Source: Limosilactobacillus panis (lineage in GTDB: Bacteria; Bacillota; Bacilli; Lactobacillales; Lactobacillaceae). From it: a stretch of 64,000 bases of DNA. Shown in pieces: positions 54,007 to 63,631 of this stretch. The stretch is taken from positions 1,302,001-1,366,000 of the forward strand of contig NZ_CP081855.1 of assembly GCF_019797825.1 (NCBI RefSeq), read 5' to 3'. The notes under the pieces were generated by a model. It did no database searches and was not told the origin of the DNA. It saw only the letters and a program-made list of their open reading frames with translations. Position numbers and translations under genes: made by a program. The stretch's first letter is position 1; each line of letters begins with the position of its first letter.

Positions 54007-54669
54007 TTACAAGCAGATAATAGATCCAAACTTATCCTTAAGTGCCTTGACAGTTTCATCACGCATGTAATTCTTAACGTCATATACGTAAATGTCTTCA
54101 TCCTTGGCACGGATAACTTGCTTCCGACTAAATGGAGCAACCTTTTCCATTTCAGTAGTAACTGGAATACCGTTTTCATGCTTCTCTTCTTTGTCTAAGT
54201 AAATAACAATCGGAAGTGGACCAGAAGGCTTGATTTCAGAACCATCCAGAACAATGTCACGAATCTCAATTGCCCCACCACCGATAGAACAACCAGAAAC
54301 TTGAACTTTCTTGTCGCCGTTGGACATATCAAGAATGGCAGTATTCGGGTGGCCAATTGGACTTTCACCCTCTTCTTCAACGAAGCGAATATCAACACCA
54401 TTATCCTTGGCAATCATTGGTGCCCGTGGTACCCGCGGGTCATCTGCAGCAAATCCTTGTAAACCGGCGGCCAAAGCATAGTCAGTACCGTGACCACGGT
54501 GGGTCTGAGCAAATGAACCGTAGTAGTGTACAGTAACCTTCTTCGGAACGCCACCAAACAGTTTATTAGCGGCTTGGCCAATAGCAACTGGTCCAGCAGT
54601 GTGCGAACTGGATGGTCCAATCATAATAGGTCCAATAATATCAAAAATACTTCTGTAATTTCCACTCAT
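54007..54669 (-). CDS. sdaAB: L-serine dehydratase, iron-sulfur-dependent, beta subunit
   Basis: A 220-residue subunit: IGPIMIGPSSSHTAGPVAIGQAA (substrate loop SSSHTAG), YYGSFAQTHRGHGTDYALAAGLQG and a C-terminal small domain. It pairs with sdaAA. Two-subunit forms are usual in Firmicutes. It follows the transporter gene by 52 bases. Confidence 0.96.
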   Translation of the reverse strand: MSGNYRSIFDIIGPIMIGPSSSHTAGPVAIGQAANKLFGGVPKKVTVHYYGSFAQTHRGHGTDYALAAGLQGFAADDPRVPRAPMIAKDNGVDIRFVEEEGESPIGHPNTAILDMSNGDKKVQVSGCSIGGGAIEIRDIVLDGSEIKPSGPLPIVIYLDKEEKHENGIPVTTEMEKVAPFSRKQVIRAKDEDIYVYDVKNYMRDETVKALKDKFGSIICL

Positions 54670-54721
54670 TTTAGGTTCTCCTTTGTATAAATGCCTTAAA
54701 CTGTCAACATTTCAGACAACA

Positions 54722-55759
54722 CTATTTTTCAGTAACAGTGTCCCCTTCACGAATTTCAGCAACGGTGTGGATCTTGTAGTTCTTAAAGATAGCACGACCA
54801 ATGTAGGCCCAGATAGTACTGTTAATGATAATAAGGATAACAGCTTCAAGAGTCTTCAACCATGGGTTCATACCAAAGACAACGATAAGACCGGCCCATG
54901 GAGTAGCCATACCAGTAACCCGAACAACCAAACTGAAGGCCGTAACGATAATACCGTTGATAGCCCCGGCAAACAGGTTCGTTACAAAGATTGGAACAGG
55001 GTTAGCAGAAATAATGTCCAACTGGGTCAATGGTTCGATAGTAACGGCGATGGTAGTTGCCTTATCACCGAACTTCATCAGACGGAAGAATGAGAAGTTA
55101 AAGATTGAGTTCCCGAAACAACCGAGGGCACCAATAGCCATTGGAACACCAAGCAGGTTGATCAAACTCGTTAGGACCATTGAGGAAAGTGGCGTCATAC
55201 CAACCAATGGAATAATACCACCAAGGATAGCACCCATTACCCATGGGTTAGTCTTTTCGGCAGTAACAATCGAGCCACCGATAACGTGCAGAATTGCAAG
55301 TACACCAGGTTGGATAAGTAATGCAATTGCGTTGGCAAGCATTGGGGCAACCAAAATAACAACGATTAAGTCAAGCCCACCAGTAACACGCTTTTCAATT
55401 TCCTTAACCACGAATGATAGCAAGTATGCAGCAATAAATGCAGGAAGTAACTTAAATTTCATCAGAGAAATTCCGATGATCATTGAGAATATAGGACTAA
55501 TACCGAATGCCAGTGGAACTAATGAACCAGCAGCCAGTCCCCCCATGGATCCCATGACGTTACCAATTTGAGCGGCAAATTGAACATGGAAAACCTCACC
55601 AATTGCGTAACTTAAGAACGCTTGTGGCAGGAACGTGGCACATGCGGCACCGGACAATGCACTAACTGATTGTTTACCGTGAGGTGCTTTGAATGTGAAC
55701 AAACTCATTGCGGCAATAACCAGGAAGAGCATTACGACACCTATAAGAATAGATAACAT
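54722..55759 (-). CDS. PfoR-like / PTS EIIC-like membrane transporter
   Basis: A 345-residue protein with about ten hydrophobic helices, matching the PTS_EIIC_2/PfoR group (COG3641-like) in features such as NVMGSMGGLAAGSLVPLAFG, TPLSSMVLTSLINLLGVPMAIGALGCFGNSIFNFSFF and NPVPIFVTNLFAGAING. No IIA or IIB phosphorylation domain is present, so it is not a full phosphotransferase. First gene of the serine-catabolic operon, so uptake of serine or a related compound is a reasonable guess. GAAGG precedes the ATG. Confidence 0.7.
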   Translation of the reverse strand: MLSILIGVVMLFLVIAAMSLFTFKAPHGKQSVSALSGAACATFLPQAFLSYAIGEVFHVQFAAQIGNVMGSMGGLAAGSLVPLAFGISPIFSMIIGISLMKFKLLPAFIAAYLLSFVVKEIEKRVTGGLDLIVVILVAPMLANAIALLIQPGVLAILHVIGGSIVTAEKTNPWVMGAILGGIIPLVGMTPLSSMVLTSLINLLGVPMAIGALGCFGNSIFNFSFFRLMKFGDKATTIAVTIEPLTQLDIISANPVPIFVTNLFAGAINGIIVTAFSLVVRVTGMATPWAGLIVVFGMNPWLKTLEAVILIIINSTIWAYIGRAIFKNYKIHTVAEIREGDTVTEK

Positions 55760-56304
55760 ATGCTTAACCTTCTTTATATAATATAATTAATTAATAATCA
55801 ATTATCGGTGACGTCTTAGCCTAGGAATGATAATAAATTATTATTGCAATAATAGTGTAACCTATCTTCTCAAAAATGTAAATGCTAATATTTAACAAAA
55901 TGTCTCAAAATTAGCATTATCTGAGAAAAATTTATCGCTTATTATCAAATTATCGTTACTATAAAACGGTTTAAAATATGGTTTGTCATTAAATTTTAAT
56001 CTTAATATTTATTTTCGTGATAACTGCTTGGTTTCTAGCGTTGCTATTATTATTAAAAAATGCTAATATACACTATAAATGGTAGATTTTATCATGTTCA
56101 GTTCTATATAAATTTCTTTCACCAAAGCCGTAAAATGCTGTTAAAACGGTTTTTTTAGCAGTTATTGACTGGTTAATAATATTATTAATTAACTACTAAT
56201 AAATTATTATCATGAAATATCTTTATCATTTGCCGACATTATAGAGATCGAAAGCTGTTTACATAGTTCGGTAAGAATAATCATTTCGAAGGAGGTTATT
56301 CCAA
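55760..56304. promoter_or_regulatory. AT-rich divergent control region of the serine operon
   Basis: 545 bp without a gene. Two near-identical palindromic sites in opposite directions, TGATAATAAATTATTATTG (55828-55846) and TAATAAATTATTATCATG (56197-56214), flank the region near each gene and are good operator candidates. The word AATGCTAATAT occurs at 55881 and 56059, and its inverted form ATTAGCATT at 55910-55918, making a 9-bp inverted repeat 29 bp apart centre to centre. TTGACT (56165) and TTGATT near the transporter are possible -35 boxes, but no full promoter is certain. Confidence 0.6.
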
Positions 56305-57048
56305 ATGTCAAGTGAAGCTGTCCGAAAGCATATTAAACGGTTTATTCCATTGGTTGACTTCTTTGCTGAGGTCCTTGGACCCAATAGTGAAGTTGTGTTA
56401 AATGATGTAACTGATTTGGACCATTCGGTAGTATACATAAAGAATCCAACCATTACTAACCGAAAAGTCGGTGATCCAGCATCTAACTTCGTTCTCAAGA
56501 TTATGAAAGACGGGATCGACGCTGATACCAATTTCATTGCTAACTATTCTGGAAAATCAAAGAGTACGCCAAATCTGCGTTCCTCGACCTATTTTATTCG
56601 CTACCGGAATAAAATTGTCGGGATGCTCTGTATCAATACTAATCAGGCACCGCTGGAAGCTCTGGTTAAGCAAATGGATACTTTTAAAAAACTATTTGAG
56701 GTTCAGACCACACCGATTAGCGAAATCAGTACGACTAATAAGGAAAATAAAACGGTGACCCGACCAAATAAAAATATTAAGGTGATTACCGAAAACTTCA
56801 ATAATTCGGTAAGTTCAATTGCAAAGAGTGCCGTTGAAAAGAAGGAACGAGAATTAAACGTTTCTGTTGACTTCTTCCAGCAAGACCAAAAGATCGCAGT
56901 AATTAAGGAATTATATGAGGACGGTTACTTCCTACTTAAAGATTCAATCCGGGTAATTGCTTCCGCGTTGAAGTGCTCTTCCCCGACTATTTACCGCTAC
57001 CTGAATAAAGTAAAAAACATGAATCAGCAACAAAACACCTTTAAATAA
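56305..57048 (+). CDS. DauR/YheO-type transcriptional regulator
   Basis: A 247-residue regulator. The N-terminal YheO PAS-like domain runs from FIPLVDFFAEVLGPNSEVVLND to NKIVGMLCINTN. A linker follows, then a C-terminal DauR-type helix-turn-helix, QDQKIAVIKELYEDGYFLLK and IRVIASALKCSSPTIYRYL. AAGGAGG precedes the ATG. It is divergent from the serine transporter-dehydratase operon, which it most likely controls. DauR itself governs D-amino-acid use, so an amino-acid effector is plausible. Confidence 0.85.
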   Translation: MSSEAVRKHIKRFIPLVDFFAEVLGPNSEVVLNDVTDLDHSVVYIKNPTITNRKVGDPASNFVLKIMKDGIDADTNFIANYSGKSKSTPNLRSSTYFIRYRNKIVGMLCINTNQAPLEALVKQMDTFKKLFEVQTTPISEISTTNKENKTVTRPNKNIKVITENFNNSVSSIAKSAVEKKERELNVSVDFFQQDQKIAVIKELYEDGYFLLKDSIRVIASALKCSSPTIYRYLNKVKNMNQQQNTFK

Positions 57049-57081
57049 AGAGGATGGAAAAAACGTTTCCCCATCCTCTTT
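57047..57081 (+). terminator. Intrinsic terminator of the DauR-type gene
   Basis: AAAGAGGATGG (57047-57057) pairs with CCATCCTCTTT (57071-57081), followed by ATTTATTT. The stem begins at the stop codon. Confidence 0.8.
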
Positions 57082-57102
57082 ATTTATTTAAAATCGTAAA
57101 AC

Positions 57103-57135
57103 GGCACTTAGCATTTAATAATGAATGCTAAGTGC
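57103..57135 (-). terminator. Hairpin downstream of serS
   Basis: Perfect 13-base arms GGCACTTAGCATT and AATGCTAAGTGCC with a short loop. On the minus strand GTTTTACG follows. It can end serS transcripts. Its arm shares AATGCTAA with the repeated word in the 55.8-56.1 kb control region. Confidence 0.65.
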
Positions 57136-57186
57136 CATTTGAGGTATTTGCAGCGGTGTAAAGTCAATTGACCCTACTTAAACAAA

Positions 57187-58485
57187 TTACTTGTTGCGGA
57201 ATGGAACCGCGTTTTCTTTCGTAATCTTTGTTACCCCGTGCATGTATGGTACTAAGACATCTGGAATAGTAACAGAGCCATCTTCGTTTTGGTAGTTTTC
57301 TAGGATGGCAGCAACTGTCCGACCAACAGCCAGGCCGGAACCATTCAAGGTGTGAACATAACGAAGGTTCCCATCTTCATCACGGTATTGGGTGTGCATC
57401 CGCCGTGCTTGGAAGTCCAGGCAGTTCGAACAACTGGATACTTCACGGTACTTGTTTTGGGCAGGCATCCACATTTCGATATCGTGGGTCATCGATGCGG
57501 TGAAACTCATGTCACTAGTAGTCAGGGTGATAACGTGATAAGGGATGTTCAACTTCTTCAGAATGTTTTCACCATTGGCAGTCATCTTTTCCAGTTCATC
57601 CCAAGAATCTTCTGGACGAGTGTACTTAACCATTTCAACCTTGTTAAATTGGTGCATCCGAATCAAGCCACGGGTATCACGACCAGCGGCACCAGCTTCA
57701 GAACGGTAGCATGGAGTTAAGGCCGTAACGTATACCGGTAACAGCTCGGCTGGAATAACTTCACCGGAGAAGTAGTTAGTCAACGGAACTTCGGCAGTTG
57801 GAATCAGCGTCATATCTTCACCGTTGACCCGGTAAACAGAGTTCCGGAATTTTGGATATTGACCAGTCCCGTACATAGCAGAAGCCTTAACAATGTATGG
57901 TGGTAATACTTCTGTGTACCCATCCTTCATGTGTTCATCAAGCATGAAGTTGTAAACGGCCCGTTCCAGTTGGGCACCTAAACCAAGATAGTAAACAAAC
58001 CGTGCACCAGATACCTTATGAGCCCGGTCGAAGTCTAAGATACCAAGGTTTTCACCGATGTCCCAGTGGTGCTTAGGTTCAAAGTCAAACTTACGAATCT
58101 TACCAACCTTCCGTAATTCAACAGAACCTTCTTCAGTCAGGCTTACTGGAACCTCATCCTTTGGAATGTTTGGCAGGCGTGACATCTTGTCGTGAAACTC
58201 TTCTTCATTGGCGTTAACCTTTTCGTCCAGTTCCTTAATGTCAGCGTTGATTACCCGAACCTTCTTAACGGCTTCATCGGCATCTTCACCATTCTTCTTG
58301 GCTTCACCGATCTTGTCAGAGGCGGTGTTACGTTCAGCCCGCAGGCTTTCACTTTGCTTCAATAATTCACGACGGGTAGCATCTAATTCCAGAACTTCAT
58401 CAATTTCTTCGGCCTTAACACCACGGGTTGCTAACTTTTGCTTGAAAAAGTCCGGGTCTTTACGAATCTTCTTGATATCTAGCAT
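57187..58485 (-). CDS. serS: Seryl-tRNA synthetase
   Basis: A 432-residue class II synthetase. The N-terminal coiled-coil arm that reads the long variable arm of tRNA-Ser spans about 30-100. Catalytic motif 2 is [20 protein letters not shown]. Motif 3 is [35 protein letters not shown] is also typical. The gene is controlled by the T-box leader immediately upstream, linking its expression to uncharged tRNA-Ser. Confidence 0.97.
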   Translation of the reverse strand: MLDIKKIRKDPDFFKQKLATRGVKAEEIDEVLELDATRRELLKQSESLRAERNTASDKIGEAKKNGEDADEAVKKVRVINADIKELDEKVNANEEEFHDKMSRLPNIPKDEVPVSLTEEGSVELRKVGKIRKFDFEPKHHWDIGENLGILDFDRAHKVSGARFVYYLGLGAQLERAVYNFMLDEHMKDGYTEVLPPYIVKASAMYGTGQYPKFRNSVYRVNGEDMTLIPTAEVPLTNYFSGEVIPAELLPVYVTALTPCYRSEAGAAGRDTRGLIRMHQFNKVEMVKYTRPEDSWDELEKMTANGENILKKLNIPYHVITLTTSDMSFTASMTHDIEMWMPAQNKYREVSSCSNCLDFQARRMHTQYRDEDGNLRYVHTLNGSGLAVGRTVAAILENYQNEDGSVTIPDVLVPYMHGVTKITKENAVPFRNK

Positions 58486-58496
58486 AACAAAATCCT

Positions 58497-58745
58497 CCTA
58501 ACAACAAGAGCCATTTTCATCCTCAATAAATTTTGGGACGAAATGGCTCTTGTTCCGCGGTACCACCCAAGTTTAACAAAGTAAATTGTTACACTCTTGA
58601 TAGATAACGGCTACCCACCGTGCGGCATTGCCCGCCCACATATATAAGCACCGGAGTTTCGGCCAATGACTTACATCACCCGTCATCTCTCTGGATGGCC
58701 TACTTGAAATGCTTTCGTGTTTCTTTTTACGATTCTTATTGTAGC
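58497..58745 (-). promoter_or_regulatory. T-box leader of serS
   Basis: On the minus strand the T-box sequence GGGTGGTACCGCGG (58568-58555) is followed by a terminator hairpin with arms AACAAGAGCCATTT and AAATGGCTCTTGTT ending in T residues. Upstream lies a stem I region with GAGAGATGA and GGCC...GGCC pairing. The base triplet TCC in GAAACTCCGG is the likely serine specifier codon. Uncharged tRNA-Ser would stabilise the antiterminator. The rest of 58746-58838 shows no other gene. Confidence 0.92.
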
Positions 58746-58838
58746 ACGCCGTAATGAGAAAGCAATAACAAAACAAGAAAAAATTATTATTTTTTGGGAA
58801 GGGGTAAAAACTTCCTCTTGCTAACCTAAAAAGCAAAG

Positions 58839-58866
58839 TTGCTTTTATTTTTTACTGCACTATAAT
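58839..58866 (+). promoter_or_regulatory. Promoter of the 41-residue protein gene
   Basis: TTGCTT (58839-58844), a 16-base spacer and TATAAT (58861-58866). Directly downstream the inverted repeat ACAGGTA...TACCTGT (58874-58880 and 58888-58894) lies at the expected transcription start, so it may be an operator or a leader hairpin. Confidence 0.7.
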
Positions 58867-58932
58867 AATAATTACAGGTATCTTTAGTACCTGTCGTTTA
58901 TGGAGCGTTTCGAAAAGAGGCGAAGTTGACTT

Positions 58933-59058
58933 ATGGCACTAAGTAAGCAAGAACGTAAGGAAATGGCTCGTAAGGCCATGGAAAAGCGTGGAAACAAGAA
59001 GCCTGATGGCTCTGGTTTCGCAAAGCTTGATGAAGAAGCCAAGAAACTGAGTGAATAA
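58933..59058 (+). CDS. Small basic protein of 41 residues
   Basis: MALSKQERKEMARKAMEKRG then NKKPDGSGFAKLDEEAKKLSE: very polar, Lys- and Glu-rich, no Cys, no membrane segment, likely helical at both ends. A good promoter, a ribosome-binding region (AGAGGCGAAG) and a terminator (59084-59110) define it as a real single gene. I do not recognise a named family; such short charged proteins are conserved in lactobacilli. Nucleic-acid or ribosome association is a guess from its charge pattern. Confidence 0.75.
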   Translation: MALSKQERKEMARKAMEKRGNKKPDGSGFAKLDEEAKKLSE

Positions 59059-59083
59059 GCTTTTTGAAGCAATCCGAATTAAT

Positions 59084-59110
59084 AAAGCGACTGATTCATC
59101 AGCCGCTTTT
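59084..59110 (+). terminator. Terminator of the 41-residue gene
   Basis: AAAGCGACTGA and TCAGCCGCTTT arms (one A-C mismatch), then TCATTTTT. Confidence 0.65.
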
Positions 59111-59125
59111 CATTTTTAAACCGAT

Positions 59126-59164
59126 AAAAACGCCGGGTACACTGAAAATGCGCCCGGCGGTTTT
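59126..59164 (-). terminator. Terminator of gltX
   Basis: CGCCGGG (59131-59137) with CCCGGCG (59153-59159). On the minus strand GTTTTTATCG follows. It lies just after the gltX stop and may act on both strands. Confidence 0.8.
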
Positions 59165-59191
59165 ATTCAGAAAATAATTTTCAATTTTAAT

Positions 59192-60691
59192 TTAGAAAGC
59201 GTCAATCATCCGGTCTAGCAACTTGATATCAGTTTCCTTCGGGTAGATTGCCATGATTTCATAGATTTGTGGTGCAGAGGTTGCCCCTGTAAAGGCCAGG
59301 TTCAATGGGAAGTACAGATTCCGGCCCTTAACACCGGTCTCCTTACCGACTTCCTTAATTGCCTGACTGTAATCAAGGTCATCGCCACCGTTAACTAACT
59401 TGTCCTTTAATCCCTTCAAAACTGCCAAAACGTCATCGTTAGCGAAATCATCATTGGCAACAATTGGATCGTAGTTGAAGTGCTGGTCCAAGACGGTGTA
59501 GTAATCCCAGGCGTAGGCCATGACTTCCAAGAGCTTGTCAACATCCCGTTGGTGGACATGAATGGTCTTCTTCAGGATATCAAGGCACTGGTCTTCGGGG
59601 ATGCTTTGCAGATGCTTAGCCTCTTCAGTTTCCCCTTCTTTAACCAGCTCCATTGTCCGCTTAGCCAGTTCATCGACGTCTATCTTCTTGATGTACTGAG
59701 CATTCATCCAGTCCAGCTTCTTTTGGTCAAAGTAAGCCGGGGCCTTGGACATCCGCTTTGGGTCGTAAACCTTGATCAATTCATCCTTGGAATAAATTTC
59801 TCGTTCACCAACTGGGGACCAGCCTAAGAAGGCAATAAAGTTAAAAATTGCTTCTGGCAGGTAACCATGCTTCTTGTACTCGTTGATAAACTGCAGGGTA
59901 TCCTTGTCCCGCTTACTGAGCTTCTTCCGGGTCTTCGGGTTGAAGATCAATGGAATGTGGCAGAATACGGGGTGCTCCCAGCCGAGGGCTTCGTAAATTG
60001 CCATCTGCTTAGGAGTATTGGAAATGTGGTCAGCCCCCCGCAAAACATGGGTGATTTCCATTGAGTGGTCATCAACAACAACGGCAAAGTTGTAGGTCGG
60101 CATCCCATCACTCTTTTCAATGATGAAGTCACCACCCAGGTTGTCAGAGTTAAAGGAAACGTGGCCCCGGGCAATATCGTCCCATTCATATTCGTGATTC
60201 TTTGGGAAGTGGAAACGAATGGTCGGCTTCAAGCCTTTAGCTTCAGCGGCCTTCTGTTCCTCTTCACTCTTGCCGTACCAACGACCATCGTAGTGGGGAG
60301 CTTCATTATTGGCGCGCTGACGTTCACGCATTTCCTGGAGTTCTTCTTCAGTCGTGTAGTCCTTGTAGGCAATTCCCTTGTCGAGGAGTTCCTGAATGTA
60401 CTTGTGGTAAATGCCCTTTTTGTTCCGTTCACTTTGCCGGTAAGGAGCATACTTCGGGTTCGGCTTGTCAGGGCCTTCGTCCCAGTCAATCCCTAACCAG
60501 TCTAAGTTTTCTCGCTGGCTCTTTTCACCGGAAGCAACGTTGCGCTTCGTGTCCGTGTCTTCAATCCGCAGAACCATTGTTCCGTTAAAATGGCGTGCGA
60601 ATAAGTAGTTAAACAATGCTGATTGAGCATTTCCAATATGCAAAAAACCCGTTGGACTAGGTGCATACCGAACTCTGACCTTTTGATCCAT
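59192..60691 (-). CDS. gltX: Glutamyl-tRNA synthetase
   Basis: A 499-residue class I synthetase. [21 protein letters not shown] contains the HIGH-type motif and [14 protein letters not shown] the KMSKS-type motif. A helical anticodon-binding C-terminus completes it. In Firmicutes the non-discriminating form also charges tRNA-Gln for later amidation. That is probable here but was not tested by sequence. It stands as a single gene between two terminators. Confidence 0.96.
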   Translation of the reverse strand: MDQKVRVRYAPSPTGFLHIGNAQSALFNYLFARHFNGTMVLRIEDTDTKRNVASGEKSQRENLDWLGIDWDEGPDKPNPKYAPYRQSERNKKGIYHKYIQELLDKGIAYKDYTTEEELQEMRERQRANNEAPHYDGRWYGKSEEEQKAAEAKGLKPTIRFHFPKNHEYEWDDIARGHVSFNSDNLGGDFIIEKSDGMPTYNFAVVVDDHSMEITHVLRGADHISNTPKQMAIYEALGWEHPVFCHIPLIFNPKTRKKLSKRDKDTLQFINEYKKHGYLPEAIFNFIAFLGWSPVGEREIYSKDELIKVYDPKRMSKAPAYFDQKKLDWMNAQYIKKIDVDELAKRTMELVKEGETEEAKHLQSIPEDQCLDILKKTIHVHQRDVDKLLEVMAYAWDYYTVLDQHFNYDPIVANDDFANDDVLAVLKGLKDKLVNGGDDLDYSQAIKEVGKETGVKGRNLYFPLNLAFTGATSAPQIYEIMAIYPKETDIKLLDRMIDAF

Positions 60692-60793
60692 TATTACGAT
60701 TCTCCTTTAGTAACTAGTTAGCACCCCTCAAAAAAGGCGCTAGTGCAACAAATACAATTTTATCTGAATGTGGCGATTTGTCAATGTAGTGCA

Positions 60794-60823
60794 CAAAAAA
60801 GAGCCGGTTCAACCGGCATCTTT
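60794..60823 (-). terminator. Intrinsic terminator of glnA
   Basis: Minus strand: AAGATGCCGGTT-G-AACCGGCTCTTTTTT, a compact hairpin with a strong T-run 32 bases after the glnA stop. Confidence 0.85.
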
Positions 60824-60855
60824 ATATTAAATCATTTTCATAGATAAGCTGAATT

Positions 60856-62199
60856 TTAATACTGGTCCATGTAGCGCTGCCGTTCCCAGTCAGAAACGTG
60901 TTGACGGTAAGCATCGTATTCACGGGTCTTAGCTTCCATAAAGCTGTGGTAGATGTGGGCACCCATCGAACCATTGATGACGTCATCCTCAGCAAGGGAC
61001 TTCAGGGCGTTGTGCAATGTGTCCGGCAGGTTCCGGATGTCCTTTTTATCCCGCTCGGCACTGGTCATCTTGTAAATGTTTTCGTCGACCTCATGGATCG
61101 GTGGTAATTGATTCCGTAAGCCGTCCAAACCAGCTTCCAGAACAGCCGCAATTGCCAGGTATGGGTTTGCAGAGGGGTCAGCTGAACGTAATTCCAGCCG
61201 GGTCCCCATCCCCCGGTCGCTCGGGATTCGAATCAGTGGTGACCGATTGGACGTTGACCATGCAACATAAACCGGTGCTTCATAGCCGGGAACTAAGCGT
61301 TTGTAAGAGTTAACAATCGGGTTGCAGATTGCCGTGTAACTCCGGGCATGCTTCATTAGGCCGCCGAGGAAGTGGTAAGCCGTTTGGGAAAGCTGCTTTT
61401 CGTCATTTTCGTCATAAAAGGCATTGTGACCGTCTTTATCGAATAAGGACATGTTCAGATGCATGCCGGAGCCGTTGATCCCTGACAGTGGCTTTGGCAT
61501 GAAGGTGGCATGGAGACCATACTTTTTTGCAATGGTCTTTACAATCAGTTTAAAGGTTTGAATGTTATCAGCCGCTTCCAGTGCATCGGCATACTTAAAG
61601 TCAACCTCGTGTTGGCCAGGAGCAACTTCGTGGTGGGCCGCTTCAACATCGAAGCCCATCTTTTCCAGGGCCAGGACGATATCACGCCGGCAGTCTTCAC
61701 CAACATCAGCTGGCTCCATATCAAAGTAGTTTTCTTTATCGTTAACGTTTGTGGTTGTGTTACCATCGGCATCCGTCTTAAAGAGGAAGAATTCAGGCTC
61801 TGGGCCAATATTGAAGTCCTTAAAGCCCATCTTTTGCATATCTTGAAGAACCCGTTTCAGGTTGTTTCGTGGGTCACCTTCAAATGGGGTCCCGTCCGTC
61901 ATGTGAACACTGCAGATTACGCGGGCAACCTTGCCGTGCTCTGCTCCCCACGGGAATACCAGCCAAGTAGACATATCCGGGTAAAGGTACATGTCACTTT
62001 CCTCAATGCGGACAAAACCGTCAATTGAAGAACCGTCAAACATGATCTTATTATCCATCAACTTATCAAGTTGACTGACTGGTAAGTCAACGCTCTTGAT
62101 TGTTCCCAGTAAGTCCGTAAACATTACCCGCAGGAAACGGATGTTTTCGTCTTTTACCATTGTGCGAACTTCGTCTTTGGTCAATTTTTGCTTTGCCAT
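60856..62199 (-). CDS. glnA: Glutamine synthetase, type I-alpha
   Basis: A 447-residue enzyme making glutamine from glutamate and ammonia. Motifs: [22 protein letters not shown], the beta-Grasp region, [20 protein letters not shown] (glutamate/metal site), and [32 protein letters not shown] near the ATP site. The adenylylation-tyrosine insert of type I-beta is absent, as in other Firmicutes. Start ATG at 62199 has AAGGGA nine bases upstream. No glnR is next to it, which is unusual for lactobacilli. Confidence 0.96.
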   Translation of the reverse strand: MAKQKLTKDEVRTMVKDENIRFLRVMFTDLLGTIKSVDLPVSQLDKLMDNKIMFDGSSIDGFVRIEESDMYLYPDMSTWLVFPWGAEHGKVARVICSVHMTDGTPFEGDPRNNLKRVLQDMQKMGFKDFNIGPEPEFFLFKTDADGNTTTNVNDKENYFDMEPADVGEDCRRDIVLALEKMGFDVEAAHHEVAPGQHEVDFKYADALEAADNIQTFKLIVKTIAKKYGLHATFMPKPLSGINGSGMHLNMSLFDKDGHNAFYDENDEKQLSQTAYHFLGGLMKHARSYTAICNPIVNSYKRLVPGYEAPVYVAWSTSNRSPLIRIPSDRGMGTRLELRSADPSANPYLAIAAVLEAGLDGLRNQLPPIHEVDENIYKMTSAERDKKDIRNLPDTLHNALKSLAEDDVINGSMGAHIYHSFMEAKTREYDAYRQHVSDWERQRYMDQY

Positions 62200-62326
62200 A
62201 AAATTCATTCCCTTTCAATAACTCTAACTAACCAATGCCATCAACTGCCAGGACGGTTGGGATAGACCAATCACCGGCCTAACAGTTCAAACGTGTATCA
62301 AGCTTACCTTCCTTAATACGGTTCTT

Positions 62327-62355
62327 AGAATACCAATCCCCCTGTAACAAGTCAA
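62327..62355 (-). promoter_or_regulatory. Promoter of glnA
   Basis: Minus strand: TTGACT (62355-62350), a 17-base spacer and TATTCT (62332-62327). The leader is about 120 bases. No convincing GlnR box (TGTNA-N7-TNACA) was seen by eye; TGTAAC occurs at 62343 and 62380 as half-sites only. Confidence 0.65.
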
Positions 62356-62404
62356 TTTAATTCCGAAACTTTTAGCTATTTGTAACCAAATTTGTTCGTT
62401 AACT

Positions 62405-63328
62405 TTACTTTTTTAACCAGGCCTCCACAAGGGACTTAACATCTTGAATTGTGTCACTGCCGCTAACTAGGTCAAACCAGTGAACGTCCATCTTGTTTCT
62501 GAACCAGGTTAACTGGCGTTTGGCATAGTGACGTGAATCCTTTTTTACCTTTTCAATTGCAGCTGTCAATGAGCATTCGCCAGTAAAGTAAGGGAACAAT
62601 TCATGGTAACCGATCCCCTTTCCGGCGGGTAAACTAAGGCCGCCCTGGTCGTATAGCCAGCGGGCCTCTTCAACGAGACCGTTTTTCACCATTTGGTCGA
62701 CCCGGTCGTTAATCCGCTGGTACAAGGCGGCCCGTTCGGTGGTCAGACCAACCAGGAGAAAGTCCGTCGTACTATCCAGCTGCGGTTGAGCAGAAAAAAG
62801 TTTACCAGTCCGCTCCACCACTTCAATAGCCCGAATGATTCTTCGCCGGTTACCCACCGGGATGTTTTGACTGGCTTTCGGATCCACTTTTGCGAGATGG
62901 TTCCAAATGAACTGGTTCCCTTTTTGGTCGGCGACAGCGTTCCAGTGGTCCCGAATTTGCTGGGAGCGGGCATCAAAATGGTCCCCACCAAGGGTCAAAT
63001 TAGCCGTCAGGGTTTGAAGGTAAAAGCCAGTCCCCCCAGCAATAATGGGAAGGTGGTGACGGTTGGTAATCTGCTCGATAAGCTTGCTGGCCTCATCTTT
63101 AAATTGGGCCGCCGAGTACCGCTGGTCGACGTCAGCTATATCAATCAGGTGGTGGGGCACACCCGCCATTTCCTCTTTGGTCACCTTGGCTGTTCCAATA
63201 TCGAGGTGGCGGTAAATCTGCATCGAGTCTCCAGAAATGACCTCTCCTTGCTCGGCCTGGGCCAGTTTAATTGAGAGGGCGGTCTTTCCAACCGCTGTCG
63301 GCCCCACAATTGCAATTACTTTATTCAT
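62405..63328 (-). CDS. miaA: tRNA dimethylallyltransferase
   Basis: A 307-residue enzyme adding the isopentenyl group to A37 of tRNAs reading UNN codons. The P-loop is VGPTAVGKTALSIKLAQ. DSMQIYRHLDIGTAKVTKEE, IAGGTGFYLQTLTANL and RHYAKRQLTWFRNK are also typical. It lies between glnA and the DUF3042 gene. The order rhodanese - miaA - glnA is known in lactobacilli. Confidence 0.96.
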   Translation of the reverse strand: MNKVIAIVGPTAVGKTALSIKLAQAEQGEVISGDSMQIYRHLDIGTAKVTKEEMAGVPHHLIDIADVDQRYSAAQFKDEASKLIEQITNRHHLPIIAGGTGFYLQTLTANLTLGGDHFDARSQQIRDHWNAVADQKGNQFIWNHLAKVDPKASQNIPVGNRRRIIRAIEVVERTGKLFSAQPQLDSTTDFLLVGLTTERAALYQRINDRVDQMVKNGLVEEARWLYDQGGLSLPAGKGIGYHELFPYFTGECSLTAAIEKVKKDSRHYAKRQLTWFRNKMDVHWFDLVSGSDTIQDVKSLVEAWLKK

Positions 63329-63436
63329 TCTTTAACTTCCTTATTAAAATAATAATTTTGCTGATTATGACTGGTAAATAACGCTCAAGTCGCTCATAAT
63401 AGAGTTAAGTTACTGATAAAAAGGAGGAATTGCCTG

Positions 63437-63613
63437 ATGAAACAATTAACAAAGGGATTTTTAATCGGAACTGCATCAACTTTAGCAGCGATTGTCAGTG
63501 GCGCCGTTGCTTTCCATAAGACGGTTATTAAGCCGGTTGAAGAAGAAGAGGTTAAGTTCGACGAAAACCGGCGGGCTGCCACCCGGAAGAACCGTTCTGC
63601 ACACCAATTCTAA
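63437..63613 (+). CDS. DUF3042-family small protein
   Basis: A 58-residue protein: MKQLTKGFLIGTASTLAAIV is one hydrophobic N-terminal helix, then FHKTVIKPVEEEEVKFDENRR and a basic end, AATRKNRSAHQF. This matches the DUF3042 pattern of lactic acid bacteria. The helix is preceded by Lys, so it is probably an N-terminal membrane anchor with a cytosolic charged tail. An excellent AAGGAGGA site lies nine bases before the ATG. Function unknown. It is divergent from miaA. Confidence 0.85.
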   Translation: MKQLTKGFLIGTASTLAAIVSGAVAFHKTVIKPVEEEEVKFDENRRAATRKNRSAHQF

Positions 63614-63631
63614 TTCCTCAACATTTTAATA

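Noticed and set aside
54825..55571. A 248-codon plus-strand frame opposite the PfoR-like transporter
   Set aside because: It is antisense to a clear membrane protein; its composition is a by-product of that gene's codon pattern.
57047..57081. AAAACGTTTCC resembling a catabolite (cre) site after the DauR-type gene
   Set aside because: It lies in the loop side of an obvious terminator downstream of the gene, so a control role is unlikely.
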